DNA from: Epiperipatus broadwayi
Lineage: Eukaryota; Onychophora; Udeonychophora; Euonychophora; Peripatidae
Direction: 5' to 3'
NCBI GenBank assembly: GCA_028023455.1
Contig: JAQFVV010006294.1
Location: 1,240,001-1,304,000 of the forward strand
DNA length: 64,000 bases
Shown here: one piece after another, positions 44,036-58,864 of the stretch
How the letters are laid out: each line of letters starts with the position of its first letter
Position numbering within the stretch: the first letter of the stretch is position 1
Notes under the pieces: model-generated
The model's input: the letters and a program-made list of their open reading frames with translations, nothing else
Database searches by the model: none
Told to the model about the DNA's origin: nothing
Translations under genes and position numbers: made by a program

Positions 44036-47000
44036 TTTTATTATTGAAAATTTATTATTCTGAAGCAATTAACTTATTTAAAAGTTATTTTAATATAAGG
44101 ATGCATAGGGAATAAATGGATTTGTGGATAATGTTTAATATAAATATGGTGTTGTTTTATAGTTCTTTACACTTGAGGTCTGTTTGTAGCAGTGAAACCA
44201 TTGGTTGTGTTTTTGATTTTATTTTCTTGGCTAGTCTGGTTGAGTTTTGGATTTGGGGTAATTTTAATTATTTATTGACTAGTTAGCTTTATGCTTATAA
44301 TGTTTATTAATTTTAGTGGCAAAAAGAATAAACACTAAATACCTAACCCTGTTTTAACTCAATAATGTTAGTTCCATAACTCATCTAATATTGTAATTTT
44401 TCATTATCCATATTTGTAATGTATCACCCATATTTATACCCATTTCATAAAGAGTGCAACACAGGTATTAATTAGTTTAATAAATGTTTTAAGATAAAAA
44501 GAATAAACAAATGGAATAAATTTCTTATAAATTTAATTACATTTTATTAATAAGAAAAATAAAATAGTAGATGCAAACACCATTTCTGCTCCTCTCCCCA
44601 ATGTTTCCAGATGTGTAAACATTGATGCATGTTTGCCATTGTTTAGTTATTTGTAGATTATTAACTCTCTTTTTTTTTACATTAATGATATGCACCATAT
44701 ATGTGCATTGATGCAAAATTGAAGTTTATACATAATTATCATGCATAATAACTACTGGTATTTTCTTTAGATATTTGCTATTTTTACTCATATATTATTA
44801 TTCAATACGCATTTGAATTGATTTATTAACATAATACATGCACACATATTAAATAACAGTATTCATTAATAATTGTATTTAATCTTTGGACCTTTTTTTT
44901 CTCATTTTGGATGCATGCGTATATAAATAATTACAAATTCGTCTTGCCGTTTGTGTTATATACATGTAACAGTTGAGAATCCATGCCACTATTTATAATT
45001 ATGTTTTTATGCCTTATATATTTGTAAAAATTTCATATACTGTGTTGATATTTTATTAACTTTTTAGAAATTCTAATGTATCTTTCGGTGCTGTCTTTTT
45101 ATTTTGAAAATATCTGCTCATTGATACTAAGACATATTGTTTAAATATTGAATTGTAAAAATGGATTATGAATGTGTTGCCATTTACAATAGATTAGAAG
45201 CTTTGTAGTTATTATTTTAAAAAAAAAAAGATTTTTCAATTTATATGGAGTTAAAGATGGCAGTTAATGAATTATAATTTTTTAAACTAAAATATTTTTT
45301 AAATATGTATTAGATAAGATGAACAGTTAGTGTGGAACAAAAATTTCTGGATTGATTTTTGGCAAATGTAGCTGGAAGTGGAAATAAATTTTATGAGTGA
45401 AAAGAAACCAGTCTGTAATAAGGGTTATGACAATATTATTACTAAAAAATATTAGCATGACTTAATACCATAAAAAGGTGGATTTGGATAGGATATATAT
45501 TCTAGCCATTTTGACATGATATAAGGTAGCCACCTCACTATATTAATTATTATCGTAGTTTATCATATAACAATACCATGATATGATATAATGGAGTCAC
45601 ATGATCATTGTTCTGCAAGAATGGAGCTAATATTTTACAATAATATTGCATTGTTTATTAACATTATACTTATAATTTATATATACCAAGATGATCAAAA
45701 TGTAAAAAAAATTATTTTAAGACATATTTATTTTATTAATTGCATAATCATTTACTTATAAGTTCCAATGACATTTAAGCACCTAGTGGCAGAGTTCTAT
45801 TCAATTAGCTAAACTGATATTTTTTGCTCCTGTTTTTTTTTATTAGTCATTTTCCTTAATCAGGAATCAATCCAGGTATCTTTTGCTCATCGAACTACTC
45901 TTACATCTGCTAAATGTGATCACAGGATAAAGTATTTGCCTATCAGACCTAATAAAGGATAAGCATTGTAATGTATCCACTTATATTTACATATATCAAT
46001 GGCAATTCCTGGAAATTTTCCATTTTATGAAATATAAGTGCATACATTTATATGTAAATTATTATCCATTATTTAATAGTTTATTTAGATTTTTTTTTTT
46101 TTTAAGTGTTATAATAAAAATATATATTGTATGATTTTTTTCAGTTTTTGTAAAGATATAATAAATGTCTATTTTGTAGTATGTATTTATTTATTTATTT
46201 TATAAATCATTTGTAAATTTTTTCATCCATGACTTTTTTGGTATCCTCGGAATTATTGGTTTTCATTTAGAAACTTAATCATTTGTAATTTTTGATTATT
46301 TTATCAAATTAAAAAAAAAAAAATTGAAAAGAAAAATAAGCAATGATGAACAAATGAATTATAATATGTTTGCAATAAAAATGCCAATAAAAAACATCTA
46401 AAGTTCTTTAAAGTTTTAGGTAGCTGTTCATCAAAGAAAAGTTGAATGAATTATAATAAAAGTAGCTTTTGTAAAATAAAGAAAATCTATTGAATAATAT
46501 AATAGTAAAAAAAAAAAAAATTTAATCATATTTATAATGCTCTGATTGTCTGAATTTCTTGCTAACTTTTAAATTATTATTAATATTATAATTTACACAT
46601 ACATACGTGGTTATTCATAAAAAATATTTTAGATGCATATAACTTGGTTATTGAATATTTAAATGCAAGTTTCATTTTTTACTTTGTACAATCCCTCAGT
46701 ACATCCAGCAAACAGTCCAATTCTTGCCATATTTGCATTAAATGATCTCATATTATTTTTTTCCTACAATAGCTATCTTTGATTATTTAATGTATTGTTC
46801 ATGTTATAGCTGACTATAATATATTTAACGATTTTTTTGTAAACTTAGCATTTTATTTCTTGTACTGCCTGCAGATAAAGTAGAAAACAAATTCTGCATG
46901 AATAATTCTGCACAATTGAATTTTTCTATAACTGGTTAAGGGAGGATTTCTGTCAGTAAATTAATTTTGTTATTAATTGAATTAAGGAAATTTTTTTTTT

Positions 47001-47216
47001 TTTTTACTTCTGAATACATATAATAATGTTAATACTATTATACTAAATGTGCAATTGTGCTACACCTATAACATTGAGTTACAGAGGCAAAATACATTTC
47101 TTACTGATAAAATATATATTTCTTTTAATGTCAGACAAAAATTATTGGCTTACTTAATTTAATCATTTCTAAGTTGTTATTTAAAGTAGATGCCATTTAA
47201 TTAGCTCATTAGTATT
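44036..47216. other. Intergenic DNA, no gene found
   Basis: AT-rich with frequent homopolymer tracts. No reading frame, RNA gene or transposon terminus was recognised. Confidence 0.5.
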
Positions 47217-47224
47217 GTGTACAC

Positions 47225-47655
47225 CAGGGATGCCCAACCTTTAACTTGACGTGCGCCAGTTGAGAATTTAAAAAAATTTGGGGAGCTACAATTATATATT
47301 GCATTTTTCATATTACATTTATAAACATAATTCACAAATTAAAAAAAAAACTGGTGTAGTATGTTAAAAAAAAAAAAAATGTAAATACATTTTATTTATT
47401 TATTAAAAATTTGGTAACATACATATAAATTACAATTACAGGAAAAGTATATTTTAGTTATTTTATTTAATGTGAAACCTGACACTGCATATCGTTATTG
47501 TTTGTATTGTAAAAATGTTTACTTTTTAGTGTGTGCATATGGCGTCAAGGAACATAAAATATTTTATCAATTTTTCTTGAAGAGTGCAATGTGAGCCACA
47601 TTAAATGGTTGCGCGAGCCACATGTGACTCGCGAGCTACAGGTTGGGCATCCCTG
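47225..47655. mobile_element. hAT-type MITE with perfect 8-bp target duplication
   Basis: Termini CAGGGATGCCCAACCT and, reversed at the right, CAGGGATGCCCAACCT form a 16-bp perfect TIR. GTGTACAC lies at 47217-47224 and 47656-47663, a perfect (and palindromic) 8-bp duplication. CAGGG ends with 8-bp duplications are diagnostic of hAT elements. The 431-bp interior has no ORF; its subterminal ends share gagccaca/gagctac words that are common in hAT MITEs. Confidence 0.9.
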
Positions 47656-47663
47656 GTGTACAC

Positions 47664-50600
47664 AGTAATGCCCAGATGTTGAATGTATATTATTAAAAAA
47701 AAACTTATCAAAAGGTAGCTCTTTTATAGCTAATTGTTATTAAACTAGTGTGAGATGCTATTGGTTGCTTATCTTTAATCTCTTAAAACATTATTTATAA
47801 TGTACAAACATATATCCAGTATAGATTCATTTATTTCATGAGTTTAATGTACATTTTTTATGCAAGTAAAAGTTTTATTTATTTAAATTATAAAATGAGA
47901 TATTTGCATATTAATAAAATATTTTAGCAAAATAAAACTGAAGCCATAAATAATGTTTACAAACATTAATAATAAAAATTTATATTCAAGTAGAGTAGTA
48001 GGTGATAGTGAACTTTAATAAGTTATTATTTATAAGATAGAAAAGAAATGAAATAGTAAATGATACATTAATTAATTTCACTTCAATTATAAATCGACAA
48101 ACATAAATAATGCTTTTAACTTCACATTTGAATAGTGCTTTAAGAAAATGTTACAAATTTCTGACAAATGTAATTGTATTTCAACTTTCATCACTTGCAA
48201 AAATTAACTAGAAATTAATATAAAATATTTAAAAAAGTTTATAATTTTAACAATATATTTTGATCAATAAAATTAAAGTTAAATGAGATTTTTTATTATT
48301 TAATTTTAACTATGAAATGCTAATCAGGATGGCAGATATGCCATACAGCTATCATTTATTTTACATATATATTGATATTTTTAATATTTATAATTTATTT
48401 TAGTTTTTTTTTGTTTAGCACTTTTAACTATGATAAAACTAAAATATTACACATAAAATATTAACTAATCGAATATCAGTACGATATTTATTTAAAAGGA
48501 ATTATAGTAAATATCAGCAATCTTATTATTCAATTTACTTAGTTTATAATTTCCATCATTACAAGGATACGCCATTCTAACTCAAGAAAAAAAGATTAAA
48601 AAAAAAAAGAATAAAAAATTAATGATAATTTTGAAATGATTATGCAAACTAATTTGTGATACATTTTATATATTACATGCTTTTTTAATCTTCCGAAACA
48701 AACAACATCTTGCCTCATCATAGTACTTCATTGTATTCTTTCCTCAGCCGTATCTTCCCAAGGAACAAAATCAGCTGTACTATATCTTTTAATTATAGTT
48801 TTAATGTAGTAAAGACATTTAAATTCATATATATATTCTTTATGAATAATAATATAATTTTTGTATTAGTATTTTTCAAATATATTTTGATTAAAGAATT
48901 AAAAGTAATACATTTTATGCTTAATACCATTAAGAAATGTTATTATTGATAGCAATCCTCTAAAAATTAACACACAATATTTACGCATCCTGCCAAAATG
49001 CTGCCTCATTTCTTTGACCGTGAATAAATTTTTCAGTTCATTGTCTATATATATTTTTTTTAAGAATAAAAATTATGTAATTTTCATTAGTTGAAATATG
49101 CTGCATGATTAATAAAAATATATTAATGTATTTTACATACTTTCTATGACAAGTAAAATTTTTAAAAATGAAGATTTGATTTTAAAAAAAGAGTGGTATT
49201 TGCATTTATATAGTTTTATTTTCATGTGTATGTCTGTATTCATTAGTGATTTTTGTTTTTAACCAAAAAAAAAAAAAAAATCCCTCTAAATCATTTTTTA
49301 CACAGTAATTTGTCATTATTTTCCTCAAATTATTATATCTAGTTTTGAAATTTCATTTTCTATTAATATTATTTCTACACAAACTATAATTAACCTATAT
49401 GACTTAAATTTTTTTTTCATCAGTAATTTGTTTTACAATTGTAAGACTATTGAAATGTATTGTTAATTTTGCTTTACAGCAGCAGACAATGTAAGTCAAA
49501 TATTGTTAAAAATAAAATTTTATGTATTCATATGGTTGCTTGCTTTTGAAATATCAACAATATATTGATATTTTGTTTATTTTAACCATAATAAATTGCT
49601 AAAAAATGTAAGGAAAATAACCGACAATCATTGCAATGTTTGTATAAAAAATTATTTGTATATTATTTATTTTGCAGTCCATGTATAATTTAATAAAATT
49701 TATTTTATTTTAAAATTGTTTTATTTCTTTTACTTTATAGATTCTTATCAAAACTAAATTAAAGTGCAGTTAATATCAATTATAGTTTGGGAATAGGATT
49801 GTTACATTTATTCCCATTTATATGGGTCATATATCTTTTCTCTCAAAAACAAAAATTTCACTTGTTTTAAGAAATAATTTTTAAAAATACTACATTCTAC
49901 TATTTATTTTTCAGTTACTAATGTTTATTAGATTCCATTGCTTATATTAATAGAATACTATTAGATTATCATCTTCAGTGCCTGATCTTTTCCAGATTAT
50001 GTATTTTTAATAAAGTACCCATATACTGTGCTGAAAATTTAAACAAAATTGTTATCTACAGTTTAGAATATATATATACAAATTTTTTCTGCAAATATTA
50101 AATTTATTTCTGATAATATTAAACTTTAAAATATGGATATTTTTATATTGGTACAGAATCTCCAAATTGTAAAATAAATAAATAAATATTTTTATATCTT
50201 AGCAAACAAAAATAAACATTAGCATTATTTTCTCTACCTCTGTTTTTATTTAAATTATTAGTTCACTAAATTAGAATCCCCATCCTCTTCTTTTGATTCC
50301 ATAAAGTTCCATGACATGTTACAATTAGATTTAAAATCAACTACTATACAGCAAATCTTTCTAAAATCACCCATTAATTAAGTAAAGTAATTTGCTTGAG
50401 ATTGAAAAAACAATAATTAGTCTCGTTTATAAATATACAGAAATGTGTTTGTCCCTTTAATTTTATTTTCGAATATGTCTATTCTGATTTATATTATTTT
50501 TATACATGCACTTTTTCTGCTTAGATTACTAAAATTTCAGTAAACATTACCTTTTAGCAGGCTGAAGCATCGCACTGTTGCATAGTTCTCAACAATATAT

Positions 50601-53600
50601 ATAATAAATTCCATAAAAATGGTGTCACTATTGCAAAGAGTACTGAATGAAAATTTCTGCAGATAGGACCAAAATAAGGCATTGACATTTTAATTTTATG
50701 TTTCTCAGCTACTTCCTCACTATCCAACTCATGGCCAATTCCCGTGTTCAAAGTTCCTCCATCAATTACCATGAATACCAAGATTCTGCGTGGATAGCCA
50801 GAAGATTAACATTTCATTTATTGGCATGATAAAGTTACACGATTTATGCCTACCATAGCTTTATTTGTAGTTAGTGATTCTCACATGAGTTCTCTGAATG
50901 GATTTCAAACACCAGATAGCATATGTACAATTACTTGTGTCAAAATACTAACTTTACAACTACAGAAAAAAAAAGTTTGAAATTATTCTGCCAGAGCGAT
51001 ATATATTGGCCTGCTAAAAGAAATGTTTACCAAAAATTTCAAAATATTAATAACAGAAAAAGTGCATTTATAAAAATAATTTAACATTAATAATACTGAA
51101 ATAAAGCTAAAACCATGATTTGTTACAGGTGAAAAAGAAAGCTGAATTTGGTAAAGAAATTATTGATAAAATAATTTACTATACTGTATTTTTCTTCATA
51201 ATTAATTTTTTTTTAAAAAAGTTATTAAATCATAACTCATCAAATATTGTCATTTCATTTAAAATTTCATAAGCAGAATGTTAATTTTTGTAATAAAATA
51301 ATTCATATATATATATGAGAAGAATGCTTTGTCATAGCAAGAGAAATGCCCTTCAATTTTAAGCATTTTTAAAATATATTTTTAGCAGAATAGTGCTTAC
51401 TTATTATTCTTTAAAATTAAAAATATTGAAACTCTGTTATAAACATTTTATATTTGTGCAGAAAATTGAATGCTTATTACTTGTCTAACTCTTATATTCC
51501 AAAACATATGGATGTCAGCTGAAAACTTTTAATCTTCATAGCTTTTGAAAGCTTGACATTTGATTGTTCTTTGAAGTCATTTGATAATTCATCCTAAGAT
51601 TGTGCTTGAAGTTTCTTTTATCAACACGTAAAGCTCAACTTGTCACAACTGTGTATAGGAAATAATAGTTTATTATATTAATGCAGAATAAACAAAAAAA
51701 AAAAAGAAGGAATTTCAAATGCTTGATCCAGTATGGTTAAATATAATAATTGTCATTAACAATAACTTCTGATTATGAAGGCATCTATGTTGCTGAAAAA
51801 AGGATTTTTAGATTTCTGCTTCAAAATTGACAAAAACAAATTCATTAAAGCTAATAAACCTAAAATATTATACAATGTTTAAATTCATCCTTATAAAGAA
51901 GATTATATAAAGCACCACTGCAATCAGTATTTGGACTAAACTTTAAAAGAGACTACTGTATTGTAGTTCATCATTAATATTCCAGATTTGAAAAATGTAT
52001 AAAAGTATGGTCTTACTGATATTTGGAAAAATAAACATTTAGACATAATGACAAAAAAAAAAAAGGATTGGATAAAAGATAAAGCAACAAGTAAACTTGA
52101 TACCATTCATTGCAGGGCATAAAAAATTTCAGTCAAGAGAAAGAGAAGTCTCCTGGATATATATGTCTGCAAATATTTTTGAAAAAAAAGATGCAACATT
52201 TGATACATTGCAATCTCAAGTGAAATTCAATCTAGGCAACTACTGTCAATCCTTCACATCTGAAAGGCATTCTAAAAGACTTAGCATTTCTGAATAAATT
52301 ACCAAAGTGAAATTGGTTTTATTGCATGATCCAAGATAAAGGCAGATTTCAAGATGCTGCAAAAGTAATTCATTTTACATCATCAAGACCAATACTTGTA
52401 AAGTGGAAAAATTGGAAATAATAGTATTCTGTCATTATAGCAGTTGTATGATAATTTCCAAGCATGAAAATGAATGGATTGATCAAATAGATTGTGAACC
52501 GAGTTTCAAATATATTTGATCCATCCTGTTTTATTTGAAATAGACCCTGAACATTTAGTCTTAACAGATATAACTAAAAAATTCAATTGTTGAATCACAA
52601 GAATAATGATGTACTAAAAAATAATAAAAATCAGAGGAAAAAATGGTAATTGTTGAATTTGTTATTAAAAATTAGCAGGAGATAAGGATTAGCAAGCAAT
52701 TGTATTATGTTTCCAGTGATCCTGATTCAAATTCAAAAAAATACAAGTCAAATATTTGACAATTCTATTGAGACAACATGCCTTCTCTATCTAAAGATGT
52801 AGATGTTTTCATTATATTGCTGACATTTTATTTACAGATTTATTAAAATTATTAGAAAGATTATACAACTGTGACGTGTTAGCAAGATAATGCATCAGAG
52901 TAGAGAATAAGTGTTTTTGGTTGAAGCTCCGCTTACATGATGCTTGACAATCGATCTCCACCTACCAATCCTCACAAGGAAAATATATGAGTAGTATACT
53001 TTATTAAGCTATTCATAAATAACTGGTCATTTTACAAAGCTGCAAAACTTTATCATGTTCTACAAACAGTTGTGATTATATAAAATTAAGCTGAGTAAAA
53101 ATATGATCAATGATGTTATCTATATTTTATAAAATTTAAGTTTATACAAAATACTAGGTTTATATTTTTGTAAATATTTTACTTTTCATATTAAAATATT
53201 TTTCCAAACGGTATTGCTTTTATTAAAGATTTGTAAACATTTTCTCTCATATGTGTGTATATTTTTAATATCTGACAAGAAAATTCTTAGAAACTATAAA
53301 ATCATGAAACTATTTCATCTTGATGAAATTTGAAAAGAATCTTTTTGAGCAACTTTTCTGAACTAATTGCTACTTAATTTTTGATATCCAATACTGTAGT
53401 AAACTTACTTTTTTAAAGACTTTTTGTAGATCGTTTTTGCCATTATTAAAAGCAAGTTATTTAAATGCTGTAAAATCAATCTGGAGAAACAACATTTTTT
53501 TTTATAAAATAATGTACAATAGAAAAAATTAATTGATTAATTAATGCTAAACCTTGCATATTACTTAATGTGGCTAAACTTTCAGTTTTTTTTTTTGTTT

Positions 53601-55920
53601 TAATTAAGCAAAACATCCAATTTCATTGATTTAAATAATTTTTGAAAATAACAAATCTGAAAAACTTAAAAGGATGAACATCAAAATGAAAATTAAAACA
53701 ATTATGGTCAAACTAAATGCAGAACTTTTTTTTAGTTTAACTGAGTTTGAGTTTTTGTTATGTATATAACTAATTAATATAAATTGTTTTTTGATTATAG
53801 TTTTACTTTACAAGAATCTTTATTATTATAATTAGGAGTTCAGTGGACTATAATTAGCTCATTGCATGCATCATAGGTTGATCATATCTGTGTTAAAAAT
53901 ATGCTAAAAAAATCCTAAAATTAAGTTTAAATAAGAAAGCATTTGCTATAAAATAAAACTTTTAATTCTAAATCTCCCCCAACAGTTATTTTAAAATCCT
54001 CAGTGTTGAAACAAAAAGAGCAGTAAATTTAAATTGGGTTTTTTTTTTCAGACCTATTACTTTTTGAACACATCTTTAAGGTGAAAACAATACAAGTTCA
54101 GTGCAGTACTTTTCTCCATATACCATTAGGTCCATAGCAGTAATCCAACTATTAGAAAAAGAAGGCCAAAGTTATCATCTCAGATATTAATGAATAGCCT
54201 CAATAACATCAATGCAAATAGAATTAATGCATCAGATAAGGCTTTATTTTCTTTCACCCATACTCTAAATGTTGAATCAAAGTTTAAAAAAAGAAGTTTC
54301 CAAAAATGATTTTATATAAAACTGATATGAATGGCAGGCTCATGGAATTTGTAATCAATAGCACTTTTCAGCATTTCTGCTGCCAGGCTGAAGTATGTTT
54401 AGTTACAATCTACTCTTAGAAATAGTGCAAGATTTACAAAAAAAAAAAACCTGTAAAAAATCAAACATTTGCATGTATAATCAAATTTTTACACAATAAT
54501 CTTAGTTTATTTACCTAATATTTCTTCTTTTGTAACATTATGTATAAATTTCATATTTAAACAAAATTGAAAATTATATGCTTTTCCCCCTCAATTGGTA
54601 GACCTTGAATAAAACTGCATTTCACAATTTGTCCACTTATGCTACAAAGAATAATGATTTTTTTTCAAATTAGATACTGCATTAAGGTCAAGAAAGTAGT
54701 AGAATATTAATCAGAGTTTGGGCTTTATTTTACTGACATCACTCTGAAAATTACATCATGAAATACTCATTTTTAAAAGGTAGAGGGTCATTTTACTTTT
54801 GCCTTCTACTATCATTTGATTTCATATTTTCTTTTTAAATAATAGACTTTTCTGATCATCAAATAATTTATACTAAGGACATAATCCAACTCTTCCAAAT
54901 TTATTTTGAATTTAAAACTAGTTAATGAATGGTGTGGACATTTACCATATATGCAGGATTCAACATGACAATTGATATTTAAACTTATTTGCAACCATGA
55001 TACATAATTAAAATTAATATGTAACTCAATTTTAATTCAACAATAGACATAGTAAATAATAGTCTGGACTAGTAGCAAAATTAACATGAAAAATATAGCA
55101 AAATGGCTAAGCTTCATGGATTTGAAATAAGCCAAGTCAGAACTATCATTATAAATGAAGACTCGATAAAAACTACTTTATTGTTAATTATCCTGAAATG
55201 ATTTTGCATTAATTCTATTGAAACAAGTTTTTTAAAATTAATTTAAAATAGTGAGTATATCTACTAATCTAGAAATTCATACAAATATTTAAATTTGCAT
55301 TAAAACCTGTGCTAATTGCACCAGATTTTATAAGTACCTTTATCCAAAATAATTCTAGTTTCAAATATTTTGAAACTTGCAAGTGTATTACTGGCCTTTT
55401 TTCAAGCACTTAATTCAAAATAATGACATGCTGTGAAAATCAGGCACAATTATGAATAAATAAATGATAAAATAAATTAAACATGTTCACTTATAAGAGT
55501 AAAAACACTCCTAAATTGGATGATCTATAAGTACATCTTTAGATTGTTGAGACCAGTGCTGTATTCGGGTTGACTGTTATCGAATAGCAGATAGTATAAT
55601 GGCTTTCAAATACGAGTAAATTGAAAAATTAAACAGTTATTGAGCAAGAATTTCCCCTACTGCCTTTTAGAAAAGATGTCGGTTTATTAAAGCTTTTAAT
55701 GCATTTTTCCCTTCTTATGTTCTTTCATTTTATTATCTTAGTTTATAAATAAAGGATACAGCTGCGATGAGTCTTGTGTAATCAGTCATCTCCCTATATT
55801 ATTCTGTGATAATAGAATTGTGTGTTTGATTGCACATACAGTAATTCTATTTTTTTCTCTTTATGCACAAGGCCTCGATACTGAAGAATAAGTATCTATT
55901 GTGAACTAATCATGATGAAG
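47664..55920. other. Long gene-free AT-rich stretch
   Basis: About 8.3 kb with no supported exon. The segment 51590-52980 has slightly different composition and several medium-length frames (such as 52097-52297) that might be an old transposon, but no family motif was found. Local poly-A and poly-T tracts are numerous. Confidence 0.5.
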
Positions 55921-55922
55921 TA

Positions 55923-57086
55923 CACCTGGGTCTCTTTTTACACGGACTTATTTAACACGATTTTGAAGTTACACGATTCGTGTTTCACCGGAAGTCTACC
56001 TCCGATAATGCACTATTATTTTAAGTAATAAATTTCGCGTACTTATGTCATATTGAAAGTAATAGCACATTATTGGAATTCTACTTTCATCTTAGTAATT
56101 TCAATATTTTCAGTGCTTTATAATAGTAAGATTTTATGCAATAATGAAATTAAAATCATGATTTCCACATTTTATGTATACACACATTAAATTTTACAAG
56201 ATTATAATGTAAATTTGTTCAAACATTGTGCGTGTTAATTTTGCATTTTAAATCACATTCTGTTTTTGCTTTTTAAAAAAGAACATAATCAATTATTAAT
56301 CATTTAGTGTCCACAAGTTTATTTTTAAAAGGTCAATAATAGCAGTGGGCACAATTAAAATCTGATTTTTAATTGTAATTAACAATTTAAAAATTATTTA
56401 CGGGCGACTTGAAATTAATGTGATGTAAAACGAAATTTGATTTTTAAATGGAATTGAAAATTAAAGACAAAAATAAGAATTTAATTTTTAGTTGTTTTAA
56501 TTAAATTTTTTCCAGCAGTGGTGAATAAGTCTTTATTATCATAAGTCTAAGTTCATAAACAATAAAATCATCGTCGTCGTCAACAGAAAACCATTAACAC
56601 AACATGAAAGTGAATTTGGCGCTAGTTGTATTTCCTCTTGTGAGAATAATTGCTGAGATATTCTTGACTTCGTTTAAGAGAAGCCAAATACATCACATCA
56701 CATGAGAATCTGATTTTTTATAGTTTGCAAATGAACGTGTTTTTGGGCAAATAGCGATAATAATTAAAACGTGTATAAAAAAATGTAAATTACTGTACTG
56801 TAAATTATGCATAAAAATATTATTTTGAATAAAATTAAATATTATATTTAAAAAAAGTTTGTCGTGTATCAATTTTTTTCAAATTTGAAATTTTTTATTA
56901 GTCATATTTTATTTCCTTATTTTTTTTTTTTGCGCGAATTTTAAAGTAATTTTACGTTGGTGCTTTGCTTTTACGCGACTTTTGAAAAATCTCAGACCGC
57001 ATCCCCCCCTTTTCAATGTAAGTTATGTCTATTTTTGCGCGTGTTTTCTGAGGAACCTATCTATCGCGTAAAATGAGACCCAGGTG
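55923..57086. mobile_element. Tigger/pogo-like non-autonomous element with TA target duplication
   Basis: The left end CACCTGGGTCTC followed by tttttacacgg, and the right end reversed CACCTGGGTCTC followed by attttacgcg, are flanked by TA on both sides (55921-55922 and 57087-57088). This is the Tc1/mariner-pogo target pattern. Subterminal tacacgat and tacgcgac words resemble the 'ttaacgcg' style of Tigger elements. The 1,164-bp interior has no transposase. Confidence 0.75.
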
Positions 57087-57088
57087 TA

Positions 57089-58864
57089 CTGAATCACTTT
57101 GAAACTGGTTGTAGGGTATATGTTTCAATTAGGCAAATGTTTAGATAGATCTATTTAGAATTCCTACCTCACCAATTATGAAAGGAATATAGAAAATATT
57201 GTTCATGATGGCTGGTCTAATACAATCTGGTTAGGTCACAGGTCTAGAAGTATCCCCCCCCCCCTAAATATGCAAACTTTGATATGAGATCTGCAGATAT
57301 GAATAGTGAACTGAACAATAGCTGAATAGCTATGAAAATTTAAAGTACAACTGCTTTTAATGAAACTTGTCTTTCTTGCTCAGAAATTTAATTCAACAGG
57401 GATGTGTGGCTATAAGTATGTTTGAATAAGTAAAATTATTGAATGAAAGAGATCATATGGCACTGGATTTGCTATGAGGTTTGATTTGGTATTTTTTATT
57501 CTTGCAATTCGTAGATTTATCAGTGAAACTTTCTGAGCACTGAATTTTTCTTTTTTGAAGATTTTAATACACATTAGGACAGTGAATGTTTACACAAAAT
57601 TATTAGAAATATTAGAACTGTAGTCTAAATTATTAAATTTTTACATAATACATGGATGACTATTATGAAGTTTATTTAGTCAGAAAAATCACTGTAAGGG
57701 AACTTTAATGATCGAAACAATGGAAACCAATGAATTGTGTTATAATTAAGATTAAAATGCCAATGATTGTTTACAGCTGCATATTATCAAATAAATTAAA
57801 AATAATAATTACATTAAAAAAAATAGGTCTTGCTTCAAACATTGGTATGAAATTCAATGTTCTTTGGAAATGTATAATTACTATTAATGCTAAATTTTAA
57901 TAGCTAATGAGTACTAAAATTTCTAGTTTGATTTTCAAGCATGAAATTTTGCTGAAACAAAATTTTCTCGCAGAGTTAAGTTCATTAAAAAAATCTTGAC
58001 TAGTTCTCTAACAATGGTACGGTTATTAGTGTAGAATGTATAAAAATATTATTTGAAGAAGAATTAGAAATAGACAACAAAATCCACAGAGATTAATACA
58101 AATCAAAAATTCACCAATATAGAAAAGATATGGTACATTCTGCTTGGAGAATGATAAGTGAACCGATCTGCAGAAGAAATGGTCATTTAGATTATTTTTA
58201 TATGCCCTGAAAATAATGTGCAGACTTGAAAAACAATATATTCCAATGATATTAATATTATTTTGAATAATGCTAAGAGATTTGAAAATTTTTTGGTCGT
58301 ATACCCATCTTATCTATTCATTTAGATATGGACATAGGTATTCAACTGAATGAAATTAAAATAGCTCTCAGTAAGCTTAAAATGGAATTATTTCAGATTT
58401 TTATGGCATAACTGGATAAATTTTTAAAATGATGTATTGTTTTCCAAGTTATTATAATTCTTTTAGAAATGTATGGTCCCACTTATCTGATGAAATACTC
58501 ATTTGAAATCTAAAAGAGTTCAGTACAGTTTCAAGTTAAAAATAAAAACTATATACTAAATACTTTTTAAAAAAAAAATTGGGAATCTAAAATTAAAAAT
58601 TATCTTACTGGTGATGATTATATCGTTAATAAATATATAAATGATAAGTCAAATATATTGGCTTTGAAATGAATAAAATATTTGTAAAGGTAACAATTCT
58701 GCAAAATAAGAAATATGCCTATTGTTTTATGTAAAAGAGTATTTGGTAGATTTAAAAAAATTTATTAGAGAAAAATAAAACCTTATTTAAGAAAATTAAA
58801 TGTAAAAATGAGAAATTATAAAAAATATTGTAAAAAGAAATTATTTCACACTCAGCTGCCTACT
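57089..58864. other. Intergenic DNA, no gene called
   Basis: It contains an 11-C run (57254-57264). The 58060-58400 part has codon-like stretches (for example KIHQYRKDMVHSAWRMISEPICRRN) that might be an old retroelement, but no family motif was identified. Confidence 0.4.

Noticed and set aside
52097-52297. 66-codon frame in a region of slightly different composition
   Set aside because: No recognisable motif and stops on both sides; at most an old transposon fragment.
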